A stretch of DNA of 36,842 nucleotides, taken from assembly GCF_937941905.1 (NCBI RefSeq), contig NZ_CALDGS010000092.1, positions 1 through 36,842 of the forward strand. Direction: 5' to 3'. The notes beneath the pieces are model-generated. The model was given only the letters and a program-made list of their open reading frames with translations, was not told the DNA's origin and ran no database searches. This DNA is from an uncultured Mycolicibacterium sp. GTDB taxonomy: Bacteria > Actinomycetota > Actinomycetes > Mycobacteriales > Mycobacteriaceae. The translations under genes were made by a program, and so were the position numbers. Positions 6,933 through 16,131 of the stretch are shown piece by piece (the stretch's first letter is position 1; every line of letters starts with the position of its first letter).

Positions 6933-8842
6933 TTGAGAATCAGATCCTCCTCGATCGGGGCACGGTGGCTCTGCCAGACGTCGATCAGCTTGAACGGGAA
7001 CGCGGTGACGATCCGTCCGCCGCCGGAGCGGTAGTAGGTGTGCGCGGTGGGCGTGTGGCACCACACCGTGTTCTGCATGGCCTCGTCGATGCTGCGCACG
7101 TAGGCCTCGAAGGCCTCCGGCCGCACCTCGATGGTGTCCGCGCCGCGCAGTGCCATCAGCTGCAGGCACTCCATGACGTAGTGCAGCATCACCTCGACAC
7201 CGAAGTTGTGGCCCGCGCCGTGGCCCGGGCTGTAGTTCGGCGCCGACGAGATGAACAGGTTGGGGAACCCGGGCACCATGCCGCCGCGGTAGGCGGCCGG
7301 GTTGTCGCCCCACACCTCCGACAGCCGCAGGCCGTCGCGGCCCCGGATGTCCAGCGTGGACAGGAAGTCCAGGTGGTAGCCGGTGGCGTAGATGATCACG
7401 TCCAGATCGACCTGGCGGCCGTCGGCGGTGACGATGCCGCGCTCGTTGACGGCCGCCGGCTCGCTCGCCTCGAGGTCGACGTGCGGCTTGGTCAGCGCCG
7501 CGTAGTAGCCGCCCGGATCGCGCACGATGCGCTTGCCGTACGGGGCGAAGTCCGGGGTGAGCTTGCGCGCCAGTTCCGATCCGGCGCCGAACATCCGGTC
7601 GATGTAGTCCAGGCAGATCTGCAGCAGCCGGTCGTTGGCCGGCGAGATGGACAGGTGCTCGGCCGCCCACTCCGGGTCGCGGACGATCACCGGGTGGTTG
7701 TTGTCGGCGGTGCCCCAGAACGACTTCAGCCGGTTCCAGTTGGCGTGGTACGGGATGTGCTTGTTCAGCCAGCGCTGATGCGCCGGCACGTCGTCGTTCT
7801 CCCGCTTGCGCGGCGCGATCCAGTGCGGCTGGCGCTGGAACACCGTCAGGTGCGCGACGTCGTCGACGATGGCGTCGACGATCTGCACCGCGGTGCACCC
7901 GGTGCCCAGGATCGCCACCCGTTTGCCGCGCAGGTCCAGTTCCGGATCCCACTCGGCGGAGTGCACGCTGATCCCGGCGAAGGTGTCGCGGCCCGGGATC
8001 TCCGGCCAGCGCGGCCGGTTCAGGTAGCCCAGGGCGGGGATGACGACGTTGGCGTGGACGGTCTCGGTGCCGCCGTCCGGCCCGGTGATCCGCACCGCCC
8101 AGCGCCGGCGGTCCTCGTCCCAGGCCATCCCCTGCACCTCGGTGTTGAACCGGATGTGCTCGCGGATGCCGTTGCGGTCGGCGACGGCCTTGAGGTACTC
8201 CTCGTACTCCGCGCCCTGCGGGTAGTAGTTGGACCAGTCGGCGGCGATGTCCCGCGACAGCGAGTAGTACGCCGACGGGGTGTCCACCCCGATACCCGGG
8301 TACACCGCGGTGTACCAGGTGCCGCCGACCTCGTCCTCGCGCTCCAGAATCTCGTAGCCGATGCCGGCGGCGGCGCACTCCATGGCGGCGGCCAGCCCGG
8401 CCATGCCCGCCCCGATGATCAGCACCTTGAAGTCGGACGGGAGTTCGGCGTCGCGCGGCAGCACCGGCTGGGGCGGCTGGAAACCGCCCTGCTCCAGCAG
8501 CAGCGGCACGTACTCGGGCTCCACCGGGGTGCCCAGCGCGATCGGGGCGATGCGGCCGAAGAGCTCCGGGTCGTCGGCCGGCAGCGCACCGGCGGGCCGC
8601 GGTGCCGCCAGCGCCGCGACCACCGCCTCGACCAACTCCTCCATGGTCTGCGCGTCGGTGACACCGACGAACTCGGGCGGATCGGGTTCGTGCGAGATAC
8701 GGCTCGCGAACCGGTCCACCACCGTCGGGTCGCCGGTCAGCTGCGCGAGCACCGCAAGCAGCACCCCGGCGTCGGCCTGTCGCAGATTGGCGCGCAGTTC
8801 CTCGGGACTCGGCCCGGTCGTCGCGGGTACGTCGGTCGTCAT
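6929..8842 (-). CDS. Baeyer-Villiger monooxygenase, 4-hydroxyacetophenone monooxygenase type
   Basis: This 637-residue flavoprotein has an N-terminal extension of about 135 residues before the FAD-binding GAGMAG (144-149), as in HapE-type enzymes of about 640 residues. The Baeyer-Villiger fingerprint FxGxxxHxxxW is present as FAGISVHSAEW (288-298), followed by the NADPH-binding GTGCTA (313-318) and ATGYHLDFLS later. Enzymes of this kind use NADPH and O2 to insert oxygen next to a ketone, making an ester or lactone. AAGGAGG lies 4 nt before the ATG. It is the first gene of a two-gene unit with the SDR. In a steroid cluster a ring or side-chain ketone is a likely target (inference). Confidence 0.95.
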   Translation of the reverse strand: MTTDVPATTGPSPEELRANLRQADAGVLLAVLAQLTGDPTVVDRFASRISHEPDPPEFVGVTDAQTMEELVEAVVAALAAPRPAGALPADDPELFGRIAPIALGTPVEPEYVPLLLEQGGFQPPQPVLPRDAELPSDFKVLIIGAGMAGLAAAMECAAAGIGYEILEREDEVGGTWYTAVYPGIGVDTPSAYYSLSRDIAADWSNYYPQGAEYEEYLKAVADRNGIREHIRFNTEVQGMAWDEDRRRWAVRITGPDGGTETVHANVVIPALGYLNRPRWPEIPGRDTFAGISVHSAEWDPELDLRGKRVAILGTGCTAVQIVDAIVDDVAHLTVFQRQPHWIAPRKRENDDVPAHQRWLNKHIPYHANWNRLKSFWGTADNNHPVIVRDPEWAAEHLSISPANDRLLQICLDYIDRMFGAGSELARKLTPDFAPYGKRIVRDPGGYYAALTKPHVDLEASEPAAVNERGIVTADGRQVDLDVIIYATGYHLDFLSTLDIRGRDGLRLSEVWGDNPAAYRGGMVPGFPNLFISSAPNYSPGHGAGHNFGVEVMLHYVMECLQLMALRGADTIEVRPEAFEAYVRSIDEAMQNTVWCHTPTAHTYYRSGGGRIVTAFPFKLIDVWQSHRAPIEEDLILK

Positions 8843-8961
8843 CGAACCTCCTTGCTCGTGACGCCGAGTATGGGTTCGGCCGTCGGCACCGGCACCGGGC
8901 TCGTCTACTCAGCGGGACGCGGGCTGATCGATCCGGCCCCGCTGCACCACCATTGCCCCTC
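8843..8961. promoter_or_regulatory. Divergent promoter region between the monooxygenase and the acyl-CoA ligase
   Basis: This 119-nt gap serves two divergent operons. For the - strand unit, CATACT (8867-8872 on the opposite strand) is a possible -10, and AAGGAGG precedes the start. For the + strand operon no convincing Shine-Dalgarno or -10 was found near ATG 8962. The 7-bp arms CAGCGGG (8910-8916) and CCCGCTG (8938-8944) form a loose inverted repeat that could be regulatory. All site calls here are weak. Confidence 0.3.
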
Positions 8962-10563
8962 ATGCAGGAACTTGATGCGGTGCTGGCCGCCACCCGCAGT
9001 CACGCCCTGGGCGACATCCCGCGGCGGACCGCGCGACGGGTGCCGGACAAGGTGGCGATCATCGACGGCGATGTCACGCTGACCTTCGCCGAGTTCGAGC
9101 ACCTGGTGGACCGGGCGGCGGCGGCGTTGGACGACAACGGCTTCCGGGTCGGTGACCGGGTGGCGGTGCTGGCGCACAACTGCTGGCAGTACGCGGTGCT
9201 GGCGTTCGCGACCGCCCGCGCCGGGGTGGTGCTGGTCCCGATCAACTTCATGCTCACCGCCGAGGAGATCGCCTACATCCTCGGCCACAGCCGGGCCCGC
9301 GGGTTCATCGTCGAGGCCGGCCTGGTGCCCACCGCCGAGGCCGCGATGCGCGCCGGCGGCTCGGTCACCACCACCGCCGCGCTGGTGCGGCCCGGGCAGG
9401 CGCTGCCGGCCGGGTGGACCGACTTCGACTCCTGGCTGCGCACCACCTCCCCCGCGCCGAGTCCGGTCGTGGCCGACGACCAGATGATCCGGCTGATGTA
9501 CACCAGCGGCACCGAGTCGCGGCCCAAGGGCGCCATGCACTCCAGCCGCAGCCTGATGGGCAACTACATCAGCTCCATCGTCTCCGGCGGCATGGAGGGC
9601 ACCGACGTCGAGATCCACTCGCTGCCGCTGTACCACTGCGCGCAGCTGGACAACTTCCTGATCACCGACATCTACCTCGGCGCGACCAGCATCATCCTGC
9701 CCCGCCCGGAACCGGAGGTGGTGCTGCGCACCATCGAGAAGTACCGGGTCACCAACTACTTCGCCCCGCCCACGGTGTGGATCTCGCTGCTGCGCTGCCC
9801 CGTCTTCGACGAGGTCGACCTGTCCAGCCTGCGCAAGGGCTACTACGGCGCCTCGGCCATGCCGGTGGAGATCCTCGCCGAGCTGCGCGAGCGGCTGCCC
9901 AACCTGCGGCTGTGGAACTTCTACGGGCAGACCGAGATGGCGCCGCTGGCCTCGGTGCTCGGCCCGGACGAGCAGTCCGCCCACCCCGGTGCCGCCGGCC
10001 GGCCGGCCGTCAACGTCGAGACCACCATCCTCGACGACGACAACAACCCGGTGCCGCCCGGCGTGGTCGGCGAGATCGCCCACCGCAGCCCGCATCTGAT
10101 GCTCGGCTACCTCGACGACGAGGCCAGGACCGCCGAGGCGTTCCGCGGCGGCTGGTTCCACTCCGGCGACCTGGGCTACTACGACGAACACGGTCTGCTG
10201 CACGTGGTGGACCGCAAGAAGGACATGATCAACACCGGCGGCGAGAACGTGGCCAGCCGCGAGGTCGAGGAGGTCATCTACCGCCACCCGGCCGTCGAGG
10301 AGGTGGCCGTGTTCGGGGTGCCGCACCCGGTGTGGGTCGAGTCGGTCACCGCCGCGGTGGTGGTGCGCAACGGCATGCGGCTCGAGGCCGCCGAGCTCAT
10401 CGCGCACTGCCGGGAGCACCTCGCCGGGTTCAAGACCCCCAAGCAGGTCCACTTCGTCGACTCGCTGCCCAAGAACCCGAGCGGCAAGCTACTCAAACGT
10501 GTGCTGCGGGAACGGTTCTCGGAGCAGGTCGACACAACGGCGCAGGAAGGATCGCACGCATGA
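8962..10563 (+). CDS. Acyl-CoA ligase, FadD-like (AMP-forming)
   Basis: I chose ATG 8962 (533 residues) over an in-frame TTG at 8953; neither has a clear Shine-Dalgarno. All adenylate-forming core motifs are visible: the P-loop-like YTSGTESRPKG (180-190), YGQTE (321-325), SGDLG (401-405), DRKKDMINTGGENV (417-430) and the catalytic Lys509 in NPSGKL. The TESRPKG variant replaces the usual TTGxPKG. The enzyme should activate a carboxylic acid to its CoA thioester with ATP. It heads a nine-gene operon and is coupled to the alcohol dehydrogenase by an ATGA overlap, so its substrate is probably the acid made by the alcohol and aldehyde dehydrogenases. Chain length and identity of the acid are unknown. 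Confidence 0.94.
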   Translation: MQELDAVLAATRSHALGDIPRRTARRVPDKVAIIDGDVTLTFAEFEHLVDRAAAALDDNGFRVGDRVAVLAHNCWQYAVLAFATARAGVVLVPINFMLTAEEIAYILGHSRARGFIVEAGLVPTAEAAMRAGGSVTTTAALVRPGQALPAGWTDFDSWLRTTSPAPSPVVADDQMIRLMYTSGTESRPKGAMHSSRSLMGNYISSIVSGGMEGTDVEIHSLPLYHCAQLDNFLITDIYLGATSIILPRPEPEVVLRTIEKYRVTNYFAPPTVWISLLRCPVFDEVDLSSLRKGYYGASAMPVEILAELRERLPNLRLWNFYGQTEMAPLASVLGPDEQSAHPGAAGRPAVNVETTILDDDNNPVPPGVVGEIAHRSPHLMLGYLDDEARTAEAFRGGWFHSGDLGYYDEHGLLHVVDRKKDMINTGGENVASREVEEVIYRHPAVEEVAVFGVPHPVWVESVTAAVVVRNGMRLEAAELIAHCREHLAGFKTPKQVHFVDSLPKNPSGKLLKRVLRERFSEQVDTTAQEGSHA

Positions 10564-11693
10564 CACAGACCCCGGCGACGGGTCGCATCGCCCGGTTCGA
10601 CGAACCCGGCAAACCCTTTGTGATCGAGATGGTTCCGCTGCCCGAGGTGGGCCCGGGCGAGATCCTGGTCCGGGTGTCGCGGGCCAACATCTGCGGTTCG
10701 GACGTGCACGCCTGGCACGGCACGTTCGTCACCCGCGGCCTCGGCGGCCAACTGCCCACCGTGCTCGGTCACGAGATGGTCGGCACGGTGGCCGAGCTCG
10801 GCGCCGGGGTGGCGACCGACTCCGACGGCCGGCCGCTGCAGCCCGGCACCCGGGTGGTGTTCCCCTACTTCTTCTGCTGCCACAGCTGCCGCAACTGCCT
10901 GGCCGGCCGGCGCAACGCCTGCCTGAACCTGAGGATGGCCATGCTCGGCCGCGCCGACGAGCCGCCCTACTTCGTCGGCGGCTACGCCGACTACTTCCTG
11001 CTGCCCGCGGGCGCGGTGGTCTACACGGTGCCGGACTCGGTGCCCGACGAGATCGCCGCGGGCGCCAACTGCGCGCTGTCGCAGGTGATGTACGGCCTCG
11101 AACGGGTCGACCTGCAACTCGGCGAGACCGTCGTGGTGCAGGGTGCGGGGGCGCTGGGTCTGTACGCGGTGGCCGTGGCCAAGGCCCGCGGCGCGAAGAC
11201 CGTCATCGCCATCGACGGCGTGCCCGAACGCCTGGAACTGGCCCGCGAATTCGGCGCCGACGAGGTCATCGACATCACCGACACCACCGAGAAGGACCGG
11301 GTGAAGACCGTCCGACGGCTGACCGACGGCCAGGGTGCCGACGTGGTGGTCGAGGTCGTCGGCCATCCCTCGGCCATCGACGAGGGGCTGAAGCTGCTGG
11401 CGCAGTTCGGCCGGTACGTCGAGATCGGAAACATCAACCTCGGCAAGACCTTCGAGTTCGACCCGTCGCGGTTCGTGTTCTCCAACAAGACCATGGTCGG
11501 CGTCTCGCTCTACGATCCCCCGGTGCTGTCGCGCGCCCTGGCGTTCCTGGAGGAGTACCGCGACCGGCTGCCGTTCGACCGGCTCGCCGCCGCGTGCTAC
11601 CCCCTCGAGGACATCAACGCGGCGTTCGCCGCGGCCGAGGCCAAGCGCGACGTGCGCGCCAGCATCGTCCCCTCCTTCGACGGAAAGCCCTGA
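10560..11693 (+). CDS. Zinc-dependent alcohol dehydrogenase (MDR superfamily)
   Basis: The start is ATG 10560, inside the ligase stop (ATGA overlap), giving 377 residues. Catalytic zinc ligands are Cys45 (NICGSD) and His71-Glu72 (GHE). The structural zinc lobe has Cys107-x2-Cys110-x2-Cys113-x7-Cys121. The cofactor-binding GAGALG is at 195-200, and an acidic residue near 219 ending the second Rossmann strand suggests NAD. The enzyme would oxidise an alcohol to an aldehyde or ketone. The aldehyde dehydrogenase gene follows directly with a 1-nt overlap (TGATG), which supports a two-step alcohol-to-acid conversion. Confidence 0.94.
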   Translation: MTQTPATGRIARFDEPGKPFVIEMVPLPEVGPGEILVRVSRANICGSDVHAWHGTFVTRGLGGQLPTVLGHEMVGTVAELGAGVATDSDGRPLQPGTRVVFPYFFCCHSCRNCLAGRRNACLNLRMAMLGRADEPPYFVGGYADYFLLPAGAVVYTVPDSVPDEIAAGANCALSQVMYGLERVDLQLGETVVVQGAGALGLYAVAVAKARGAKTVIAIDGVPERLELAREFGADEVIDITDTTEKDRVKTVRRLTDGQGADVVVEVVGHPSAIDEGLKLLAQFGRYVEIGNINLGKTFEFDPSRFVFSNKTMVGVSLYDPPVLSRALAFLEEYRDRLPFDRLAAACYPLEDINAAFAAAEAKRDVRASIVPSFDGKP

Positions 11694-13114
11694 TGAGCAC
11701 CCACGACTACCACCGCAACACCCTCTACATCGACGGCCGCTGGGTCACCCCGAGTTCCGCCGAGGTGATCGAGGTCGTCGACCCGGCCACCGAGCAGGTC
11801 ATCGGGCACGTTCCGGCCGGTACCGAGGCCGACGTCGACGCCGCCGTGGCGGCGGCCCGCCGCGCCTTCGACCCGCTGATCAGCGTCGAGGAGCGCAAGC
11901 GCCGGCTGGCGGCCGTGATCGACGCGATGGAAAAGCGCCTGCCCGGCATCGCCGAGACCATCACCCGGGAGATGGGGGCGCCGATCCGGGTCTCGCAGAC
12001 CGTGCAGACCCAGGTGCCGCTGGCGGTGGCGCGCGGATTCGCCGCCGCGCTCGAGGAGATCCCGTTCTCCGAGCGGATCGGCAATTCGCTGGTGCTGCGC
12101 GAGCCCTACGGCGTGGTCGCGGCGATCACCCCGTGGAACTACCCGCTCTACCAGGTGGTGGCCAAGGTGCTGCCGGCCATCGCCGCCGGCTGCACGGTGG
12201 TGCTCAAACCCAGCAATATCGCTCCGCTGTCGGTGTTCGAGTTCGTCGAGGCGGTGCACGAGGCCGGGCTCCCGCCGGGCGTGGTCAACCTGGTGACCGG
12301 CCCCGGCGCCCGCATCGGCGAGTACCTGTCGGTGCACCCCGACGTCGACTTCGTGTCGTTCACCGGCTCCACCGAGGTGGGCAGCCGGGTGGGCGAACTG
12401 GCCGGGCGGTCGGTCAAGAAGGTCGCGCTCGAGCTCGGCGGCAAGTCGGCCAACGTCATCCTGGAGGGCGCCGACCTCGCGGCCGCGGTCAAGGTCGGGG
12501 TCGGCAACGCGTTCCTCAACGGCGGACAGACCTGCATGGCCTGGACCCGCATGCTGGTGCCGCTGTCGCGCTACAGCGAGGCCCTGGAGATCATCGAGGC
12601 CACGGTGCCGAAGTACACCGTCGGCGACCCGTGGGACCCGGACACCCGGATCGGCCCGTCGGCGTCGGCCGCCCAGTACGAGACCGTGCTGGGCTTCATC
12701 GAACGCGCCCCCGCCGACGGCGCCCGGCTGGTCACCGGCGGCCTGGGCCGGATCCGCGACACCGGCTACTTCATCGCCCCGACCGTGTTCGCCGACGTGC
12801 TGCCGGATTCCGAGCTCGGCCAGCAGGAGGTGTTCGGCCCGGTGCTGGCGGTGATCCCGTTCCGTGACACCGACGAGGCGCTCGAGATCGCCAACGGCAC
12901 CGACTACGGCCTGTCCGGGGCGGTGTGGGCGGCCGACGACGAGACCGCGATCGCGTTCGCCCGCCAGGTCCGCACCGGCCAGCTCGACATCAACGGCGGC
13001 CGGTACAACCCGGCCGCGCCGTTCGGCGGCTACAAGAAGTCCGGTGTGGGCCGCGAACTCGGCCGGTTCGGGCTCGAGGAGTTCTTCCAGATCAAGTCCC
13101 TGCAACTGTCGTGA
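11693..13114 (+). CDS. NAD(P)-dependent aldehyde dehydrogenase
   Basis: This 473-residue protein is of standard length. Catalytic Cys281 lies in GGQTCMA and the general base Glu247 in LELGGK. Asn149 in TPWNYP and Lys172 in LKPSN contact the intermediate and cofactor. FTGSTEVG (223-230) is the cofactor loop. It converts an aldehyde to a carboxylic acid. It is translationally coupled to the alcohol dehydrogenase upstream, and the crotonase start lies 38 nt downstream. The product acid would feed the FadD-like ligase that opens the operon. Confidence 0.95.
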   Translation: MSTHDYHRNTLYIDGRWVTPSSAEVIEVVDPATEQVIGHVPAGTEADVDAAVAAARRAFDPLISVEERKRRLAAVIDAMEKRLPGIAETITREMGAPIRVSQTVQTQVPLAVARGFAAALEEIPFSERIGNSLVLREPYGVVAAITPWNYPLYQVVAKVLPAIAAGCTVVLKPSNIAPLSVFEFVEAVHEAGLPPGVVNLVTGPGARIGEYLSVHPDVDFVSFTGSTEVGSRVGELAGRSVKKVALELGGKSANVILEGADLAAAVKVGVGNAFLNGGQTCMAWTRMLVPLSRYSEALEIIEATVPKYTVGDPWDPDTRIGPSASAAQYETVLGFIERAPADGARLVTGGLGRIRDTGYFIAPTVFADVLPDSELGQQEVFGPVLAVIPFRDTDEALEIANGTDYGLSGAVWAADDETAIAFARQVRTGQLDINGGRYNPAAPFGGYKKSGVGRELGRFGLEEFFQIKSLQLS

Positions 13115-13152
13115 GCACCCTCGACAGCAACCGAGAACGGAGCAGTCACATC

Positions 13153-13938
13153 GTGAGCACACCCGCGGAGCCGTTGCTGGTCACCGCCGAGGGAGCCGTC
13201 CGGATCTGGACGATCAACCTCCCGAAGGCGGGCAACGCCATCACCGGCGCCGACTTCATCGCCGCGTTCGAGGCCGCGGTGGACGCGGCCAACCGGGACA
13301 CCGGCGTGTGCGCGGTCGTCCTCACCGGCGCCGGCAAGATCTTCTCCGCGGGCGGCAACGTCCGCGAGATGGCCGACCGCAAGGGCATGTTCGGTCTGCC
13401 CGCGATCGAGCAGCGGTACGCCTACGTCGACGGCATCCAGCGCATCCCGCGCGCGCTGGCGCGCCTGGAGGTACCGCTCATCGCCGCGGTGAACGGACCG
13501 GCCATCGGCGCCGGCTGCGACCTGGCCATGATGTGCGACATCCGGGTGGCCTCGGAACGCGCCACGTTCGCCGAGAGTTTCGTCACCCTCGGGCTGGTGC
13601 CCGGCGACGGCGGCACCTGGTTCCTGCAGCGCGCGATCGGCTACGAGCGGGCCGCCGAGCTGACCTTCACCGGCAAGACGCTCGACGCCGCCACCGCGCG
13701 CAACTGGGGTCTGGTCAGCCGGGTCGTCCCGCACGAGGAGCTGATGCCCACCGCGCTGGAGCTGGCCGGCCAGATCGCCGAGAACCCGCCGCAGGCCCTG
13801 CGGATGGCCAAGCGGCTGCTGCAGGAGTCCCGCACCGGGGCGCTCGAGTCGACGCTGGGCATGGCCGCCGCGATGCAGCCGCTGGCCCACCACGACGACG
13901 AGCACGACCGCCGGATCGCCAAGTGGCGGAGCGCCTGA
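13153..13938 (+). CDS. Crotonase-fold protein (enoyl-CoA hydratase/isomerase family), atypical active site
   Basis: I chose GTG 13153 because GGAG (13139-13142) lies 10 nt before it, giving 261 residues. An in-frame GTG at 13111 overlaps the previous stop and would add 14 residues. The oxyanion-hole segments are FSAGGNV (64-70) and NGPAIGAGCD (114-123). By-eye alignment to rat mitochondrial hydratase places Asp123 at Glu144 and Phe143 at Glu164, so both hydratase glutamates are absent. The AESFVTLGLVPGDGG segment looks more like isomerase-type members such as PaaG. It probably acts on an enoyl-CoA made by the FadE pair that follows, but the reaction (isomerisation, ring cleavage or hydration) is uncertain. 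Confidence 0.9.
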   Translation: MSTPAEPLLVTAEGAVRIWTINLPKAGNAITGADFIAAFEAAVDAANRDTGVCAVVLTGAGKIFSAGGNVREMADRKGMFGLPAIEQRYAYVDGIQRIPRALARLEVPLIAAVNGPAIGAGCDLAMMCDIRVASERATFAESFVTLGLVPGDGGTWFLQRAIGYERAAELTFTGKTLDAATARNWGLVSRVVPHEELMPTALELAGQIAENPPQALRMAKRLLQESRTGALESTLGMAAAMQPLAHHDDEHDRRIAKWRSA

Positions 13939-15089
13939 TGGCCGCGCCCCGGCTGATGCCCCCGGTGCGCGGCGAGACGGCGCAGACCCGGGCGCTGCGC
14001 GCCGAGGTGCGGGCGTTCCTGGCCGAGCAGCGCGCCGCCGGCGCCTACACGCCCGCGGTGGACGCCTGGTTGTGCGGCTGGGACGAGCGGTTCACCGCCG
14101 CGCTGGCCGCACGCGGCTGGATCGGCATGACCGTGCCGAAGGAGTACGGCGGCCGGGGCCGGTCGCATCTGGAGCGGTTCGTGGTGACCGAGGAGCTGCT
14201 GGCCGCCGGCGCCCCGGTGGCCGCGCACTGGATCGCCGACCGCCAGATCGTGCCGGCGCTGCTGAAGTACGGCACCGAGGAGCAGAAGCGGCGGTTCCTG
14301 CCCCGCATCGCCGCCGGGGAGTGCTTCTTCGGCATCGGCATGAGCGAGCCGGACTCCGGCTCGGACCTGGCCAGCGTGCGCACCCGGGCCGTGCAGGTCG
14401 ACGGCGGCTGGAAGCTGACCGGCACCAAGGTGTGGACCTCCGGGGCGCACCACGCGCACGCCTTCATCGTGCTGGCCCGCACCGCGCCGGTGGACCCGGC
14501 CAACCGGCACGCCGGGCTGAGCCAGTTCATCGTGCACTTCGACGCCCCGGGCGTGCAGGTGCGGCCGATCGTGTCGATGAACGGCCGGCACCACTTCAAC
14601 GAGGTGATCCTCGACGACGCGTTCGTGCCCGACGACATGGTGTTCGGGCGGATCGGCAACGGCTGGCAGCAGGTCACCAGCGAGCTCAGTTTCGAGCGCA
14701 GCGGGCCCGAGCGGCTGCTGTCGACGTTCGTGCTGCTGGCCGATCTGGCCGGCCGCACCGCCGACGGGGTGCTGCCGCGCGACGCCGGGCTGGGCCGGCT
14801 GGTCGCCCGGGTCGCCGCGCTGCACCACATGTCCGGGGCGGTCGCCGGGGCGCTGGAGCGGCAGGAGCCCGCCGAGGTGCCGGCCGCGGTGGTCAAGGTG
14901 CTCGGCACCACCACCGAGGGCGACATCGCCGAGTACGCCGACCAGTACAGCGGTGACGACGGCGGGCTGCCCGCCGCCACCCGGGAGCTGATCACCGCCG
15001 CGGTGGACCAGCGGCCCGGCTTCACGCTGCGCGGCGGCACGAACGAGATTCTGCGCGGGGTGATCGCCCGCGGATTGGGGCTGCGATGA
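13938..15089 (+). CDS. Acyl-CoA dehydrogenase, FadE alpha-type subunit
   Basis: The start is ATG 13938, overlapping the crotonase stop by 1 nt (TGATG), giving 383 residues. The acyl-CoA dehydrogenase fold is clear: GWIGMTVPKEYGG (60-72), FGIGMSEPDSGSDL with the FAD-contacting region (131-144), the TGTKVWTSGAHHA loop, and the C-terminal TLRGGTNEILR (363-373). Glu253 in LSFERSG is a candidate catalytic base. The usual RxQFG FAD-pyrophosphate motif is not seen here, but it is present in the next gene. This fits the alpha subunit of the alpha2beta2 FadE enzymes known from mycobacterial steroid side-chain degradation. It would desaturate an acyl-CoA. Confidence 0.92.
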   Translation: MAAPRLMPPVRGETAQTRALRAEVRAFLAEQRAAGAYTPAVDAWLCGWDERFTAALAARGWIGMTVPKEYGGRGRSHLERFVVTEELLAAGAPVAAHWIADRQIVPALLKYGTEEQKRRFLPRIAAGECFFGIGMSEPDSGSDLASVRTRAVQVDGGWKLTGTKVWTSGAHHAHAFIVLARTAPVDPANRHAGLSQFIVHFDAPGVQVRPIVSMNGRHHFNEVILDDAFVPDDMVFGRIGNGWQQVTSELSFERSGPERLLSTFVLLADLAGRTADGVLPRDAGLGRLVARVAALHHMSGAVAGALERQEPAEVPAAVVKVLGTTTEGDIAEYADQYSGDDGGLPAATRELITAAVDQRPGFTLRGGTNEILRGVIARGLGLR

Positions 15090-16129
15090 CGACGGATGCA
15101 CTCCTCGGCGGGGCGGTCGACCCCGACCTGCTGGCGCTGATGGACGCGGTGTTCGCCGAGCACGGCGGCGCCGGCACCGCGCACGGCGGACCGGTGCGCC
15201 TCGACGCCGCGCTGTGGTCCCGGCTGTCGGAGCTGGGGCTGGTGCGGCTGACCGGCTCGGAGCAGACCGGCGGCAGCGGCGCGGGCTGGCCGGAGGCCGC
15301 CGAGCTGGCGGCCGCTGCGGTGCGCCACGCGGTGCGGCTGCCGCTGGCCGAGCACGACCTGCTGGCCGGCTGGCTGCTGGAGACCGCCGGCCTGCCGGTC
15401 GACGACGCGGTGCGCACGGTGGCCGTGCTCGGCGCCGACGGCACCGCCGCCGCGGTGCCGTGGGCGTCGGCCGCGCAGCGGATCGTGCTGCTGTGGCGGG
15501 ACGCCGACGGCACCCACCGGGTCGCCGACGTCGAGCCGCAGCGGCTGCGGGTCACTCCCGGCACCAACCTGATCGGGGAGCCCAGGGACACGGTGGCCGC
15601 CGACGTCGGGGCGCTGTCGGGCACCGCGGTGGCCGACGAGCTGGCGGGCCGGCTGGAGCTGCGGGCCGCGCTGGTGCGCGCGGTGCAGGTGGCGGCCGCC
15701 CTGGACACCGCCGTCGGGCTGGCGATCGAGCATGCCGGGGCGCGCACCCAGTTCGGCCGGCCGCTGGCGAAGTTCCAGGCCGTCCAGCACATGATCGCCG
15801 ACATCGCGGCCGAGACCGCCCTGGCCCGCACCGCGGTCGCCGCCGCGCTCCATCGGGCCGTCGAGACCGACTGGGCCGCAGCCGATCTCGACTTCATGGT
15901 GGCGGTCGCACGGTCGTGTGCCGGGCACGCCGCCGATGTGGTGGTGCGCCGCGCCCACCAGCTGCTCGGGGCCATCGGCACCACCGCCGAACACCGGCTG
16001 CACCACTACACCCGGGCCGCGCTGGCCTGGCGGGGCGAGTTCGGCTCGGTGCGGTCCTGGGACGAGCGGGTCGCCGCGGCGGCCGCGCGGGCCGGCGCCG
16101 ACGGGCTCTGGCCGCTCATCGCGGGCTGA
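15086..16129 (+). CDS. Acyl-CoA dehydrogenase, FadE beta-type partner subunit
   Basis: This 347-residue protein overlaps the alpha gene by ATGA. Its N-terminal half is shortened and diverged (no SEPDSGSD-type loop). Its C-terminal half keeps ARTQFGRPLAKFQAVQH (219-235), the FAD-binding Arg-x-x-Phe-Gly element, and HQLLGAIGTTAEHRL. Motifs missing here are present in the upstream gene and the reverse, as in heterotetrameric FadE enzymes where each flavin site is built from two different chains. It is therefore expected to be inactive alone. The operon position directly after crotonase and FadE alpha supports a beta-oxidation step on the CoA ester. Confidence 0.9.
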   Translation: MTTDALLGGAVDPDLLALMDAVFAEHGGAGTAHGGPVRLDAALWSRLSELGLVRLTGSEQTGGSGAGWPEAAELAAAAVRHAVRLPLAEHDLLAGWLLETAGLPVDDAVRTVAVLGADGTAAAVPWASAAQRIVLLWRDADGTHRVADVEPQRLRVTPGTNLIGEPRDTVAADVGALSGTAVADELAGRLELRAALVRAVQVAAALDTAVGLAIEHAGARTQFGRPLAKFQAVQHMIADIAAETALARTAVAAALHRAVETDWAAADLDFMVAVARSCAGHAADVVVRRAHQLLGAIGTTAEHRLHHYTRAALAWRGEFGSVRSWDERVAAAAARAGADGLWPLIAG

Positions 16130-16131
16130 TC

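Noticed and set aside
8953..8961. TTG start for the acyl-CoA ligase
   Set aside because: It is a rare start with no ribosome site; the ATG three codons later is preferred, though the difference is small.
6932..8993. N-terminal extension that would make the SDR a 982-residue fusion
   Set aside because: The extension is the BVMO gene read in another frame and is Arg/Gly-rich without motifs; the SDR starts at the ATGA overlap.
6965..9082. 705-residue + strand open frame
   Set aside because: It is antisense to the BVMO, which has complete FAD, NADPH and fingerprint motifs; the frame has no recognisable domain.
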